From Pteria penguin (Eukaryota > Mollusca > Bivalvia > Pterioida > Pteriidae): 64,000 nt of DNA. Both the position numbers and the translations under genes were made by a program. Positions 27,255 through 39,341 of the stretch are shown in pieces. Position 1 is the first letter of the stretch, and each line of letters begins with the position of its first letter. The stretch is taken from NCBI GenBank assembly GCA_035048485.1, contig CM068586.1:27732349-27796348 (forward strand), given 5' to 3'. Below the pieces are notes generated by a model that saw nothing but the letters and a program-made list of their open reading frames with translations, did no database searches and was not told the DNA's origin.

Positions 27255-27643
27255 AGCATTTTGGCTACTCCTGCTGATGATATATTTGCAGGGTTTCTAC
27301 AGTGTCTTGATCATATCAACTCTGCATGCCATCCTCAACCGTGTGCATGTTCCTCATCTAATTTTGTATATTCTCCATGTGGCCATGTCATTACTGGTGA
27401 TCTTGATATTGTTAAAAACACTAAATTAAGAGAACTTTTACTTAAAGGTCCAAAATACAGAGAACCCATATCATTCACATGGAGCCAAAATTTTGAGAAT
27501 ATTATGAAGTGCTGCGAGGAACATGCCATACAATGGGCACAAAGAGAGGAAGTACAGGTCGACACTCTTTCGGAATGGATAAAATCTATTGCAGTACTGC
27601 TGAGATAAAAAATTATAAAGATCTTGATGTTGTCAGAGATGTA
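27255..27643 (+). mobile_element. RT family A, copy A3, upstream segment (interrupted)
   Basis: The open frame 27261-27608 encodes the segment that lies N-terminal to the RT in family A. It has a cysteine-containing motif (SACHPQPCACSSSNFVYSPC), GHVITGDLDIVKNTKLREL and KGPKYREP, then a helical EEHAIQWAQREEVQ region leading to LSEWIKSIAVLLR. It shows homology to copy A2 from about 27285 onward. A small deletion just after LLR breaks the frame. The segment stops at GATGTTGTCAGAGA (27643), and its continuation ACTTACCTTCCTCC is found 1.87 kb away at 29513. Copy A2 sits in between on the opposite strand. Confidence 0.8.
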
Positions 27644-29512
27644 AAGATGATGGATAAATCCAAACCACAAGTCCAAAAATCATAAAACCAGAGGACATAC
27701 AAAATCAGTGAAAATGAAAAACAAATGAAAAATAACAAAATATGTCTACTTTAAGAGCATATGTGAACCCCTGTGATGGAGTGAGATCAGGTGCCCGGGG
27801 AGAGTGAGCATCTCCTGCTTGCTAGCAACACCCGTCACATATACCCAGTAGAAAGAGTCAGATCGTGTAAATTCCATATGTATTTATATATGGAGAAGTC
27901 GAAGTAGGTAACCTTCTAGTATAGAAGGTGTCAAATCTGTGTAAAATGATCGGAATCGGTCTCAGTCCAGAATATCATTTAAAAGTCTGGATAACGAGAT
28001 ATCATATGGAGTAATAAGAGTCTCGTAACGACCATAGAATTTCCTCAGTGACGTTGCTAGTCTAGCACATATATAACCCTGGTTGAGCAGCTTAACTGAA
28101 AGTCGCCTAGCCCTCAGAACAAAGTCACTGTAATTTGAACATGCTCTCGAATAACGTATTAACTGAGATATGAATGCGCCATATGAGGGCGATGATGGAA
28201 TGTTGCTACTTATGAAAGGAAAGTTTGTGATAGCGAAATTGAAATCGTCACGTTTGTCATAGAGTGAGGTGTTCAATTGACCATTGATGTCGAAAGACAA
28301 CATAATATCTAAATACGAAGTAGAATTACTACTTTCTGTGGTTTCTTTGACCTCAAGTTCACTTGGATAGATGATGGTAAGGTAATCCGCAAATGAAGGA
28401 TTATTAATTGAAAGCAAGTCATCTATATATCTACGAAGGCCAGATTTAATTTCTGATAATATTTTTGTGAGTAGCATCGATACAGATTTGGTGGAACACT
28501 TCGAGGAACCAGCGATAAAGCGTTGTTTGTAGGGATTTTTGTGCATTTTTGGAATGCAGTACAAATATGGAAGTTCTAAATTTAATTTATTTGAGTCAAT
28601 ACCAAACGTATTGAAGACAGATTTATGATTCTTGAGTTTTTCCGAAGCCGAAAAGTTCGTGAAAGTATAAGTAGGATTTCCTGGAGCTGAATTTAATCCT
28701 AATTCTTTCACTAGGCTGTCAAAGTAATATTTCTTACAAGTAAATGTATGATTATTGGATGCTATATCTGCTGGTGTAATGATATAATGTTCTTGGAAGA
28801 AGGTAAGTTCTCTGACAACATCAGGATCTTTGAAAATAGATTCGAATCTGGTGTTTACAGAACATTGTAATTTTTTAATTTTTGATCTTAGCAGTACTGC
28901 AATAGATTTTATCCATTCCGAAAGAGTGTCGATCTGTACTTCCTCTCTTTTTGCCCATCGTGTGGCATATTCCTCGCAGCACTTCATAATATTCTCAAAC
29001 TTTGGCTCCATGTGAATGATCTGGGTTCTCTATATTTTGGACCTTTAAGTAAAAGTTCTCTTAATTTAGTGTTTTTAACAATATCGAGATCACCAGTAAC
29101 GACATGGCCACAAGGAGAATATACAAAATTAGATGAGGAACATGCACACAGTTGAGGATGACATGCAGAGTTGCTAAGTTCAAGACACTGTTGAAACCCT
29201 TTGTAATTATAAATTTTGGATGCAACTGATGGCGTGTAGCTATAGGAAATACATGGCGGATCTTTGTTTTTGAAAAATGGAGGTATTTTCCCTAAAACAG
29301 ACTTATGATTTAAAATTTGGCCAAAATCTAAATAATCAATGCCTTTATTTGCAAATTTAATTTTGATGAAAGTACGATTAGATTTTTCCATAGAAATATC
29401 TGACTTGACGGGACGAAAAAGTCTAGCGGTCGATATGTCCATAATAATGCCATCTAGTCTATACTCTTCAGAGCTTATATCAGTAAATATACGGTGTCTG
29501 GACGATACGTAC
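27644..29512 (-). mobile_element. RT family A, copy A2, inserted antisense into copy A3
   Basis: On the minus strand the order is: upstream segment (from about 29505, SSRHRIFTDISSEEYRLDG), cysteine-containing GHVVTGDLDIV segment, helical linker, RT, and the 3' tail ending ATCCATCATCTTTACA at 27644. The two flanks, CAGAGA at left and ACTTACC at right, join to the continuous sequence found inside A2 itself at 28801-28822. That shows the target was a copy of the same family. No target-site duplication is evident. A2 has a large internal RT deletion and a frameshift near 29005. Confidence 0.82.
27962..29011 (-). pseudogene. RT gene of copy A2 with internal deletion
   Basis: The 349-codon minus-strand frame runs from the helical linker (KCCEEYATRWAKREE) through HYIITPADIASNNHTFTCKK and LYCIPKMHKNPYKQRFIAGS to SEIKSGLRRYIDDLLSINN, and on to the C-terminus (SLSRLLNDILD). 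Compared with copy A3, about 500 bp between SGLHRY and TYRYIDD are missing, so motifs A and B are gone while YIDD remains. The deletion joins at a TAGATAT microhomology and keeps the frame. A second frame upstream (28984-29532) holds the N-terminal segment. A one-base loss near 29005 separates the two. Its first codons, MFLEEGK, come from antisense of the host copy. Confidence 0.82.
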
Positions 29513-31173
29513 TTACCTTCCTCCAAGAACATTATATCATTACACCAGCAGATAAAGCATCTAATAATTATACATTTACTTGTAAGAAATATTACTTTGA
29601 CAGCCTAGTGAAAGAATTAGGATTAAATTCAGCTCCAGGAAATCCTACTTATACTCTCACGAACTTTTCGAATTCGGAAAAACTCAAGAATCATAAATCT
29701 GTCTTCAATATGTTTGGTATTGACACAAATAAATTAAATTTAGAACTTCCATATTTGTACTGTATTCCAAAAATGCACAAAAATCCTTACAAACAACGCT
29801 TTATCGCTGGTTCCTCGAAGTGTTCCACCAAATCTGTATCGATGATACTCACAAGAATATTATCAGAAATTAAATCTGGCCTTCATAGATATTGCGAAAC
29901 AATATATTCCAGAAGTGGAATTAATCAAATGTGGATCCTTAAAAATTCAAAAGAGTTGTTCGAACATCTAAAATCAAAAAGTTTTTCTAAACTTCACTCC
30001 ATCAAGTCTTTTGTCTTTTCAACTCTTTACACAACGATTAAAAGACAGATTAGCGGAAATTATTCAAAATGCATTTACTAGTAAAAACGGAAGCCGCAAA
30101 TTTAAATATATAGTAATAGGCCACTATAAAACTTACTTTGTTAGGGAAAATTCTGATTCCAAAAATAAATACACTAAAACAGCTGTCATCCAGATGTTGA
30201 ACTTTCTTATCGATAACATTTTTGTGTTGTTTGGAGGTAAGGTTTTTCAACAAATTGTCAGCATTGCAATGGGCACTAACTGTGCTCCGCTTCTGGCTGA
30301 CATATTCCTTTGCTCATATGAAGCTGAATTTATTCATTCTTTGCTTTCGCAAGGAAAAAAACACAATTGGCTTCAATTTTACTTACAGATATATAGATGA
30401 CTTGCTTTCAATTAATAATCCTTCATTCGCGGATTACCTTAGCATCATCTATCCAAGTGAACTGGAGGTCAAAGAAACCACAGAAAGTAGTAATTCTACT
30501 TCGTATTTAGATATTATGTTTTATTTCGACATTAATGGTCAATTGAACATCTCACTCTATGACAAACGTGGCAATTTCAATTTCGCTATCACAAACTTTA
30601 CTTTCATAAGTAGCAACATTCCATCATCGCCCGCATACGGTATTTCATATCTCAGTTAATACGTTATTCCAGAGCATGTTCAAATTACAGTGACTTTGTT
30701 CTGAGGGCTAGGCGACGTTCAGTTAAGCTGCTCAACCGGGGTTATATATGTGTTAGACTAGCAACGTCACTGAGGAAGTTCTACGGTCGTTACGAGACTC
30801 TTATTACTCTATATGATATCTCGTTATCCAGACTTTTAAATGATATTCCGGAATGAGACCGATTCCGATCATTTTACACAGATTTGACACCTTCTATACT
30901 AGAAGGTTACCTACTTTGACCTCTATATATAAATACATATGGAATTTACACGATTTGACTCTTTGTACTAGGTATATGTGACGGGGGTTGCTAGCAAGCA
31001 GAAGATGCTCACATTCCCCGGGCACCTGATCTCACTCCATCACAGGGATTCACATATGCTTCAAGTAGACATATTTTGTTATTTTGCATTTGTTTTTCAT
31101 TTTCACTGATTTTGTATGTCCTCTGGTTTCGTCTTTAGATTTATGGTTTGGATTTATCCATCATCTTTACATT
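29513..31173 (+). mobile_element. RT family A, copy A3, downstream segment (RT and 3' tail)
   Basis: The segment resumes at ACTTACCTTCCTCCAAG, the exact continuation of 27643. The frame 29494-30081 covers ITPADKASNNYTFTCKKYYF, the PKMHKNPYKQRFIAGS motif, NQMWILKNSKELFEHLK and motif A. There the expected SFDFSTLYTT reads SFVFSTLYTT, losing the catalytic Asp. A frameshift leads to 30011-30400 with intact motif B (SIAMGTNCAPLLADIF). Another shift near 30360 leads to YRYIDDLLSINN in 30222-30659, and a further one comes near 30640. The tail ends ATCCATCATCTTTACATT at 31173. This is the most complete RT in the window, yet inactive. Confidence 0.82.
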
Positions 31174-32637
31174 GAAATGCTATTTATGGACTATCTCTTG
31201 ATATGCAACAATATTAAAATTCATTTAAAAGGATGAAAATGTTTTTATATCAATAGTAAAGCATTTTAAGCAAACATATTTTCTGCTGACTGAGAGTTCA
31301 AAACACAACAAGTTCAAACAAGGCCAATTTTGAAAATGAAATACTACGGAGAGATAAATATTTTGGTGTCTTATCGTTAATGGGGACCTCTCTTTTTTCA
31401 TATGTAAAGAAAGCTTCAAATAATACTTTTTCATAGCATCTACATTAATATTCATTAACATTTAGCCCTATGGGAAACAAATTGCTACCTTGAAACCTTG
31501 AACTGTTTTCGTGTTATAAAAGTGATTCCTACAAAGACATTAGAATGAAAGCCATCTTGAATTTGATTTCTAGGCGATTAATAAAGATATCCTATTTGAT
31601 GTGGAGGAAAAGAAGAAACTTGCCAAAACGTTGCGTATTGTTTAATTTACTCTAATAATTTGCGCTAGTAACAAAACACATTATTTGCGTTCAGAGCAAA
31701 TTGTCACTTGGAACTATTGAAATATCAATTTGGATTTATAATATATGCTATAATACATGTTTTGGGTAACAACTCCATCCACACAATTAATACAGATACA
31801 TACCATGCCAGCAGTGATTCATCAACAATGTTATTAAATGTAAATGTTAAATAAAAGAGGAAATAGGAACACCTACGAACACATCATATCGAGTAATATT
31901 ATTCCTACTTGCCCCTTTACCACTCCTCCATCCCGCTGGAACTCGGAAACATTACAGAACGGTTGAGAGGATACACTGATTTTTTTAGGGCTTTGCTTTA
32001 TTCACAAAGATCGGAATAAACGATTACAATAAATATGTCAAAAAGTTCGCAACATAAAAGAAGATATCTAGGTCTATTAATCATAGAAACTACAAGAGAA
32101 TACGTAGTTCCACACTATATGTTCAACCTCTAAATATAGGATCCGATGCAGTAATATGTTGCTTTGTGTATTCGTTGTGTATTTTACTCTTCAAACGTCC
32201 AATATAACAAATGATACCCTATTATGGTGTTACAGCACAAACATTAAATAACACATAATCACTATACTTTGTGGTTTATTCGTTTATACCTCGAAATAGA
32301 AGTCACGTGTATTTATATGGTTTAAAACCATTATCTAAATTATGCCTTTGATATTTTATTCAAATACAATAATGTAAACAAACTATCCTGAACGTCACGT
32401 TGTTGCCATATCCATTAAATATTTTCGATGTAGGAAGCGTAGTACTGTTTCAAAATATTTATTAAAGTTGCAAAGGTTGAGCAATAATGACATTGTGCGT
32501 TTATCTGTCGAATCGAATTGGACGATCACTCGGAAATCAATGCAGTTCCATCCGGAACGCGTCTCTATCCGAGGACATATGACTTTTTACCCACGTGTAT
32601 CCATACGCCAAACGTATACATTAACCGTAGGCGGGAT
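31174..32637. other. Gene-free AT-rich stretch
   Basis: No coding or repeat feature recognised. Confidence 0.5.
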
Positions 32638-32762
32638 TATATAAAATGCCATTGTTTTATGTTTAATGGGCATTCTGATAGAAGGAATAGCATGTAGATT
32701 TTATTTAGAAAACGTGGGAATGTAAGAGACTATTTACGTTTACATATCTAATTAAATTAAAG
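32638..32762 (+). promoter_or_regulatory. Possible core promoter and non-coding first exon
   Basis: TATATAAAA at 32638-32646 sits in a locally GC-richer setting (GCGGGATTA just upstream). About 115 bp downstream, AATTAAAG is followed by a consensus splice donor GTGAGT at 32763. A transcript starting about 30 bp after the TATA box would give a first exon of roughly 95 bp with no long frame. The next convincing acceptor and coding exon on this strand is the neuropeptide exon at 43930, but the link is only a guess. TATA-like strings are common in AT-rich DNA, so confidence is low. Confidence 0.25.
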
Positions 32763-33952
32763 GTGAGTTTATTTCATAAACGATATATCTCCTTTTTTCT
32801 GTTTTAATAATATTGATGCTTTATAAAAAGGATTTTAAAAAGATATGATTTAAAAATTAGAAATGAAACTTTCGTTTTATACTGCAGCGAAAAAAGAGTT
32901 TGTGAAATTATTAAATGCAGAAAGCTGAAATATAGAAGGACGTCATAATCAAGAAAATTTGTAATTGGAACTTGTACAATTTTACAGAAAGTATAGTTCT
33001 GCGTGCTAAATAAAACCGGGGATTATTGTATAGGAATCAATCCATACATTCCTCATTGCTAAGGTAAGACTTCGTGGATATTGAATTCATTTGATGTAAA
33101 TCTATTGTGATATAACATATAATGGAAATTGTTGGATAATGCGGGCTTTTTGTTGAAAAAAATATATATATTTATCATCCAGTAAATTGTTTTTGAAGGT
33201 TCGACTCACAATGACTGCACGAAAGAATTAGGGGTATAAACTGTTTTTCTAACTACTTTTGTACTTTATGAACAAGGGATTCAAGCTAAAATGATGTGCT
33301 ACTAAGAATACGTGCATGTACTTATAGTAAATATCTATCTATTAAACTCGGAGCTATAGTATGTATAGTTCTTATTACTATGTAATTAATCATTACCTCC
33401 AATTCATTGGTGGTGCGTCTTGTTAACATGGAATGCAATTTAATCTATGGTATTTATCTTATCTCTGGTTTATCATAATGTCCAGACCAGAGAAACAATT
33501 CCGTATTTCCTATTTCACAATCACGTTGCTCAATGTTTAGCTAAACATTGTAATCTAAAAACAAGTCTTAACTTTCTAGAAATTTCAGAATATTTAATAT
33601 TGTCCAGTGGAGGAATTGTAAAATAGTTCTAAGGTATATCAACATAAAATGTAGTGCTAATAATTGAAACTGTTGTTATTTGAATTTGAAACTGACTACA
33701 CAATCATTTGATATATGTTCTGATAAAAAAGTACAAGGACGAATTACCGTACTGTCTCTTTCATCGTATCCTTAACACTATAAGTCTGCATATTAGAGCA
33801 CTGATGCGGTTAGACGATATGGTACGATACTTTAATTATTATTGATAAATAATAGCAGTTTTGTTAAAGTATATTTCTACTTACCGCGACATCTAAACAA
33901 CAGAAAACATACCAAGCTACGCATGTGCATGTTTTGTGTTGAAAGTAACCAA
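32763..33952. other. Gene-free AT-rich stretch
   Basis: No feature recognised. Confidence 0.5.
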
Positions 33953-34170
33953 TGGAGAAGTACCGAAGGGTTATCCGTACCTCGTAGTCCATAAAACACA
34001 ATATCGTATATAGTGTTATATGTAGACAAATGCGAATCCCAATTAAATCGAGGTGGGACCCTGGCTGAATGCAGCATCTAACGCAAACGTCCTGCAATAA
34101 CTTTTTAAGTCCAGGAGGTAAATGCATAAATGTACACATATAAGCACATGAGAGAGACACAACCACTTAG
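33953..34170 (-). repeat. Dispersed repeat family C, copy 3 (minus strand)
   Basis: GAAGTACCGAAGGGTTATCC, AATATCGTATATAGTG, GACAAATGCGAATCCCAATT, AAATCGAGGTGGGACC and GGAGGTAAATGCATAAATGT match the inverse of 6425-6920 in order. The block that carries the GGAGACGCTTACTCC module in the other copies is deleted here. Confidence 0.72.
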
Positions 34171-34618
34171 AAAAAACATCCTATTCACGGTACGAATATA
34201 GAAAAACTATAATACCAAAGTATTCATTCATTAATACTGTTCGTAAAAATTATATAATGTTTTCACAATTTTTTGAATATTTCAATGATATACATGACAA
34301 GTGAAAACCATAAGGAAGACTTAAACATAGGGGCCTCTTCAGCAATCCTGGATATAAAGAAAATGCATTTATTAGTCGAAAAAGTGGTTTTTTAATCTAA
34401 ATACCCTGATGTTTTTTTTAAATATGAAATCCTATGATGTTTCTGTATTATTTTGAATAATACTTACACCTGTATAAAAGATAAAAAGTTACGGAAAACG
34501 TATGTACCTTTGTAGATGTAAATTGAGAAACACTGTGTCCAATGTTTGAAGAAACGAAACTTTCTTAAGATGGAATCTCTATGTCTTTTAATATGAGTGG
34601 TAATTGACTGATCGGCAA
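34171..34618. other. Unassigned DNA
   Basis: Nothing recognised. Confidence 0.4.
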
Positions 34619-35109
34619 ACGTGTGAAATCGCGGGCACCTTTTGGCATACTTTCTTAGTATAAAGTTAAACGTAAAATTCAATTATGATGCAATGATGAA
34701 GTAATAAATGGGAGTGGTCAAGTTCTCACGACTGTCAATTACAGCCTTCAGTTACATGTAAAATAGGGAAAAAGTACCGCAAGGAGACATTCGTTAAAAA
34801 GAAATGAAATGAAACAAATTTATAGAAAACTTTACATAAGTTTGATTACTCAGCAATTACGAAACGTGTGAAATCGCGGGTACCTTTTGGCATACTTTCT
34901 TAGTATGACGTCAAACATAAATTCAAATATGATGTCATGATGAAGTTACCAATTGGGTGTGGTCAAATTCTTACGACTGTCAATGACAACCTTCAGTTAC
35001 ATGAAAAAAGGTAAAAAGTACCACAAGGAGGCATTCTTTAAAAAGCAATGAAATGAAACAAATTTATAGAAAACTTCACATAAGTTCGATTACTCAGCAA
35101 TTACGAAAC
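34619..35109. repeat. 245-bp tandem duplication
   Basis: Unit 1 (34619-34863) and unit 2 (34864-35109) both start ACGTGTGAAATCGCGGG and end TTACTCAGCAATTACGAAAC. They carry CTTTTGGCATACTTTCTTAG, GACTGTCAAT, CCTTCAGTTACATG and GAAATGAAACAAATTTATAG in the same order. They differ at scattered sites of the order of one in ten, so the duplication is not recent. No coding frame is shared. Confidence 0.88.
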
Positions 35110-35261
35110 CGATTATTGTTCATGGACAATTACTTGGTTTGGATAAATGCAGTTCGCAAGTAAAAAGTTGAATGCACATCCTTTATAAAGCATCATTATG
35201 TAGTATTTGTATAACAAGATATCAGTGTAGATAGGTTATAAAATATACTTTTTCCCATATC
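35110..35261. other. Unassigned DNA
   Basis: Nothing recognised. Confidence 0.4.
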
Positions 35262-35840
35262 ACATTTTACGGTGATCTAGAGTACAATCTAAGAATGTTT
35301 AAAAGTTCCGATAATTTCATATAGACTGGATCTAAAATAAACAAAAGCCTATGACATCTACAGCATGACCCCGAAATCATTGCACAGAACATGGGTCTTG
35401 TATTAGGCCCCTCTAAAGCCTTATACGGATTTACTTGAGGATCGTTCACTCAATAACAGGGTGGTAGTGATCCTATGACGGGCGTTGTTGATGTCGTCTA
35501 TAATATTTTTGATACTAGCATATTATTCCATAAAACGTTTTGTGTTTAAATTGTTATGATCTCTCTCCTTGAGAGATCTGTTGGTCCTTGCTCTATATAT
35601 GGAGAATTATCTATAAATTTTAAATAAATGTCCTTTGATTGCCTCTAAACCGGTAAACCACACCAACTTTTGTGACTTTAATTGACCGCCCTTATTCGGG
35701 ATAGTAACTGCAGTACAATCCTATATTTTTAAATGTCGTTTTCTGTGTTTATTTTACTATTATCATGTTTTATATTTGTATGTCCTTGGTGATTTGTGTC
35801 ATACAGCTTGGTCAGATGTCTTCTGTTTTCTTTTTTGAAT
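35262..35840 (+). mobile_element. RT family B, copy B4 (strongly 5'-truncated)
   Basis: It begins in the last codons of the RT (TTTTACGGTGATCTAG, encoding FYGDLE). It continues through the tail: CTTGTATTAGGCCCCTCTAA, TGACGGGCGTTGTTGATGTC, GGTCCTTGCTCTATATATGG, AACCGGTAAACCACACCAAC and GACCGCCCTTATTCGGGATA. It ends TTGGTCAGATGTCTTCTG, then TTTTC, near 35840. A piece around the Cys/His CTCGTCCCC block found in other copies is missing. Confidence 0.75.
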
Positions 35841-38589
35841 GTTTATGAATTATATCAGTTTAAAAATCATTTATGTAATCAATATATGACATATATACCT
35901 GTATCAATTTCTTGCATCATATGTGCATTTATACAACTTCTCCCATCATGATCAGGGCCGTAACAGCGAAAATCCAAAGTAAAAATATTTGGAGAGTAAA
36001 CTTATTATCAAACAGACCTAAATATATGAGCCAAAAACCAAGGAAAGAACAATGCAAAGATAATCTTTGGTTATAGTTGTCAGTAAATTAAAAGTATATA
36101 CTTCTGTTTAGTACAGAAATATTATATTTCCTCGGGACTTTAAGGTCCACCATAAGCGATGGTTATAATACTGACAACATTTACCTTAGTTTAATTTTTT
36201 TAATTTTATCGTGTGTATACAGCGGACATGGCGGGTGTGACTAGTAGGAAACGATTATTTTAGTCGAGCACTTGATTGACTACAAATGCCCACCAGATTT
36301 GTGCCACAACGGGTATGACACGGGTTATCTACATATCATGGTTTTAAGTAGAAACTGTGAATTGTTAAACAAATTTTATTTCTTTCTCATAAACATGCAT
36401 AATATCCAATTTTCACTTCTAAGTATACCATGTAAAATATGAAATCTACCCAAATATGAGACAGAATCTAGTAGAAGCCCATTTTGCCGTAGGAAAAGTC
36501 TCATAAAGCCATAAACAAGAACAAAGTCTTTACTGTAATTTACATAAATCTTCCACAATGATGTTCGCCTGTCTTCTAAGTTTGCTTTGACAGATTCGTG
36601 CAGTTGTAGGTAAAACAGTACCTATTACATTATTTCTACAGTACATATTAGGCACGAAAACAACTGTTTTAGCCCTCACGATATGATGTTGGGAATACAT
36701 TTGAAACCAAAGAAAACATCACGTGTCCTGGGGCGAGTCTTATTTGTATAAACAATACAGAATAGTTCAACACTAAATATACGAGATGATAGTGCATTAA
36801 AAGTATATAAAATATCACGGCTATTCTAATAAGAACAGGGGTATATAACTCTTATATATAAATTCCAATGGGGAAAAGAGGAATACATGAATGAATATAC
36901 ATATTTAAAGTTGATATTCCAACTTGGTATATTTTGTCTCTTACCGTATTTATTAATACAGATGGATTCCAAAAAAGATAAAACGATAAAAAAAAAAAAA
37001 GAAAAAAAGAAAGAAACAAAATGGAAAAAATATAACCAGGTCATTTTATCGCAATAGGAAGTCAGTTTACGGAACCTAGTGGAAATCTTAGACATTTCTG
37101 AATTTTTCTTGTAAATGCAATGCGGTATACATTTATTCTCAGAGATTATGACCATAAACTTTAGATTCTAATGTTTTAAAAGTAAATTTAAATTTATTTT
37201 CATTTAATGCTACAAAAGATCGCATTTAGCATTAGATTTTCAAATTCATCGCATATGATAATTGTGAAAAGAGTTTGTTAAAATGAATTAATTCAAAACT
37301 GTGACTCAACGCAGTAAAATATGAGAATGACATATATGACAAGCTTTGATCACAGTTTGATTAATAACAGTGCACTATCGATATACATTTTCAACCTTTT
37401 AATTTTAGTGTCACTTATGCAATTGCTTTCCTTGTATTGACACATGTATATTCTCATCACATCCTGTTTTACGTTGTGATACTAACAGTATAAGTCATTA
37501 TGCGTCCTATAACATCAAACAGACTAATACGTTGTGAGCTATGATATCACCCATGAAACATCACATCTTTGGGGGACCTAATCTAGGTTCCGTCAGAAGG
37601 AGGGGTGGGGGAAATAGAACTTTGTTGATTTGTTTTCGTAAAAACTAGCATGCATATTATAGTAGTAACAAAATAATGTAAAACTATAGGTCCTAAGACA
37701 TATTTCTGGTTTATTATAACTTAACAAATAATGTAAGTTGTTTGCATCAATTTTGTGTCAAAATAAGAGGGCGATGTACTGTTATTTTGCTTATTTTTAT
37801 ATTTAGCATGGCTATATAAAATATTTATGTTCAAAGTAACAATTGATTTTGTAGAAAGAGTGCAGTGTAAAATTATGAACTACACATATAACTCATCTTT
37901 ATAAACGCTGCCCTGTCATTGTTTTTGCAATGATCTGAGGATAAATTAGGGAAGTCGGGTAATAAAATGTTAGTCTGCACGACATCGAACCTGTATACAT
38001 ATATATTTCTTTTGTTTATTAAGTATATATGGTACTGTAGAATGAAAATAAAGCAAGAAAATGAGATTTGCACATAGTTTTACATTATCAGCACTCAAAA
38101 TATAACATTATGATGCATTTATACGTCGGATAATTTTTGAAACTAGTGATGCAAGACAGCCGTTTCTCTCATTACATATAAAAGGGATTCCAAATTTAAT
38201 AATGACCATGAAGGAAAAATATTATACTACAAACAAGAAGTGCTTATAATCTGCTAATTTACATAAAACTGGCCGTGCAATTCAAACTAATAGATGATAT
38301 GTTTGACTCAGAAATTAGCAAAATATGAATTAAGCATGTTAAGACTCCATAATTTTGAATTCTTGCTCAAACGAAAACAAATATGAGTAGGTAATGTTTT
38401 GACACCACTAATCTATTTGTGTCTTATCTGTTCCTTAATAAAAAAAAATTGAAAAAGCACGTATTTTTCAATATAATTTTCTTAGGGATGGATAACCCTT
38501 AAGATATGCATCCTGTGAATACAACAAAACCTTGCAGGACAATTTTTACTGTGTGAAATAGTTGCAGCTACATGAAGCGTACTGATGAC
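35841..38589. other. Gene-free AT-rich stretch
   Basis: No gene is supported. Near 36228-36330 a very diverged GGCGGGTGTGACTAG...GCACTTGATTGAC stretch may be an old copy of the shared module. A long A-rich run lies at 36981-37020. Confidence 0.5.
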
Positions 38590-39035
38590 TGGACAGAATC
38601 AGTTTGAGCCTGTACGACACTTGGGAAGTGGTTGCCTAGTTGTAGTTTGACATTACTGGTGACAGTGTGAGAGAGACCTTACATAAGTTGTCGAAATTCG
38701 CATCTGGTGCACAAACATTTCTTATAACCACTATCATTCGGCCACAAGCATTACTGAAGAGACAAAAGTTGTCGAAATGCACATCTGGTGCACAAACGTA
38801 AAAGATATATATGTTCTGTATTTATTCTGGCCGCTATTTGCCGAGTATACGATATTCAAACACGATGCTAGCCATGCAGGTCATTAGGTGTGTTATTCCT
38901 AGTTGTAGAACGACATAACTGGCGATAGAGGCTGGAGCTCCTGGTCGCTGTTTGCCAAGACTACAACTTTAAAATATGATCCTAGCCCTGCAGGTCATTT
39001 CGTAAGTTGTTGCCAGTTGTACCTGAAGCATTAAA
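38590..39035. repeat. Degenerate local repeat block
   Basis: Two units about 114 bp apart (from 38827 and 38941) begin CTGGCCGCTATTTGCC / CTGGTCGCTGTTTGCC. They share CCTAGTTGTAG-like and GCAGGTCATT words. Between them and upstream, AAGTTGTCGAAAT followed by GCATCTGGTGCACAAAC or ACATCTGGTGCACAAAC occurs twice (38690 and 38770). This motif also occurs at 13055 and, inverted, at 44870. Confidence 0.6.
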
Positions 39036-39300
39036 CGTGCTTCATTCGCGTGACAGTATGACAGGAGCTTAAGGTAACCCGAACAAACATATCAAATCAA
39101 TGATACTTCTAAATCAGTGCTTTATTAAGGGTATTAACGATGAGACCAGTAATAAAAACAATATGCTAATTGGTGAAACTGAAAAATACAAATAATCAAA
39201 TACAGCAAGACCAGAAGAAAGATAAAAATACACACATCGATCAGGATACAGAGACCTACCGGCTACCCAGACATACCTTTTTAATTTTTTAATTTCAAAT

Positions 39301-39303
<3 letters not shown>

Positions 39304-39339
<36 letters not shown>
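39304..39339. repeat. (TA)n microsatellite
   Basis: About 36 bp of uninterrupted TA repeats. Confidence 0.9.
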
Positions 39340-39341
<2 letters not shown>

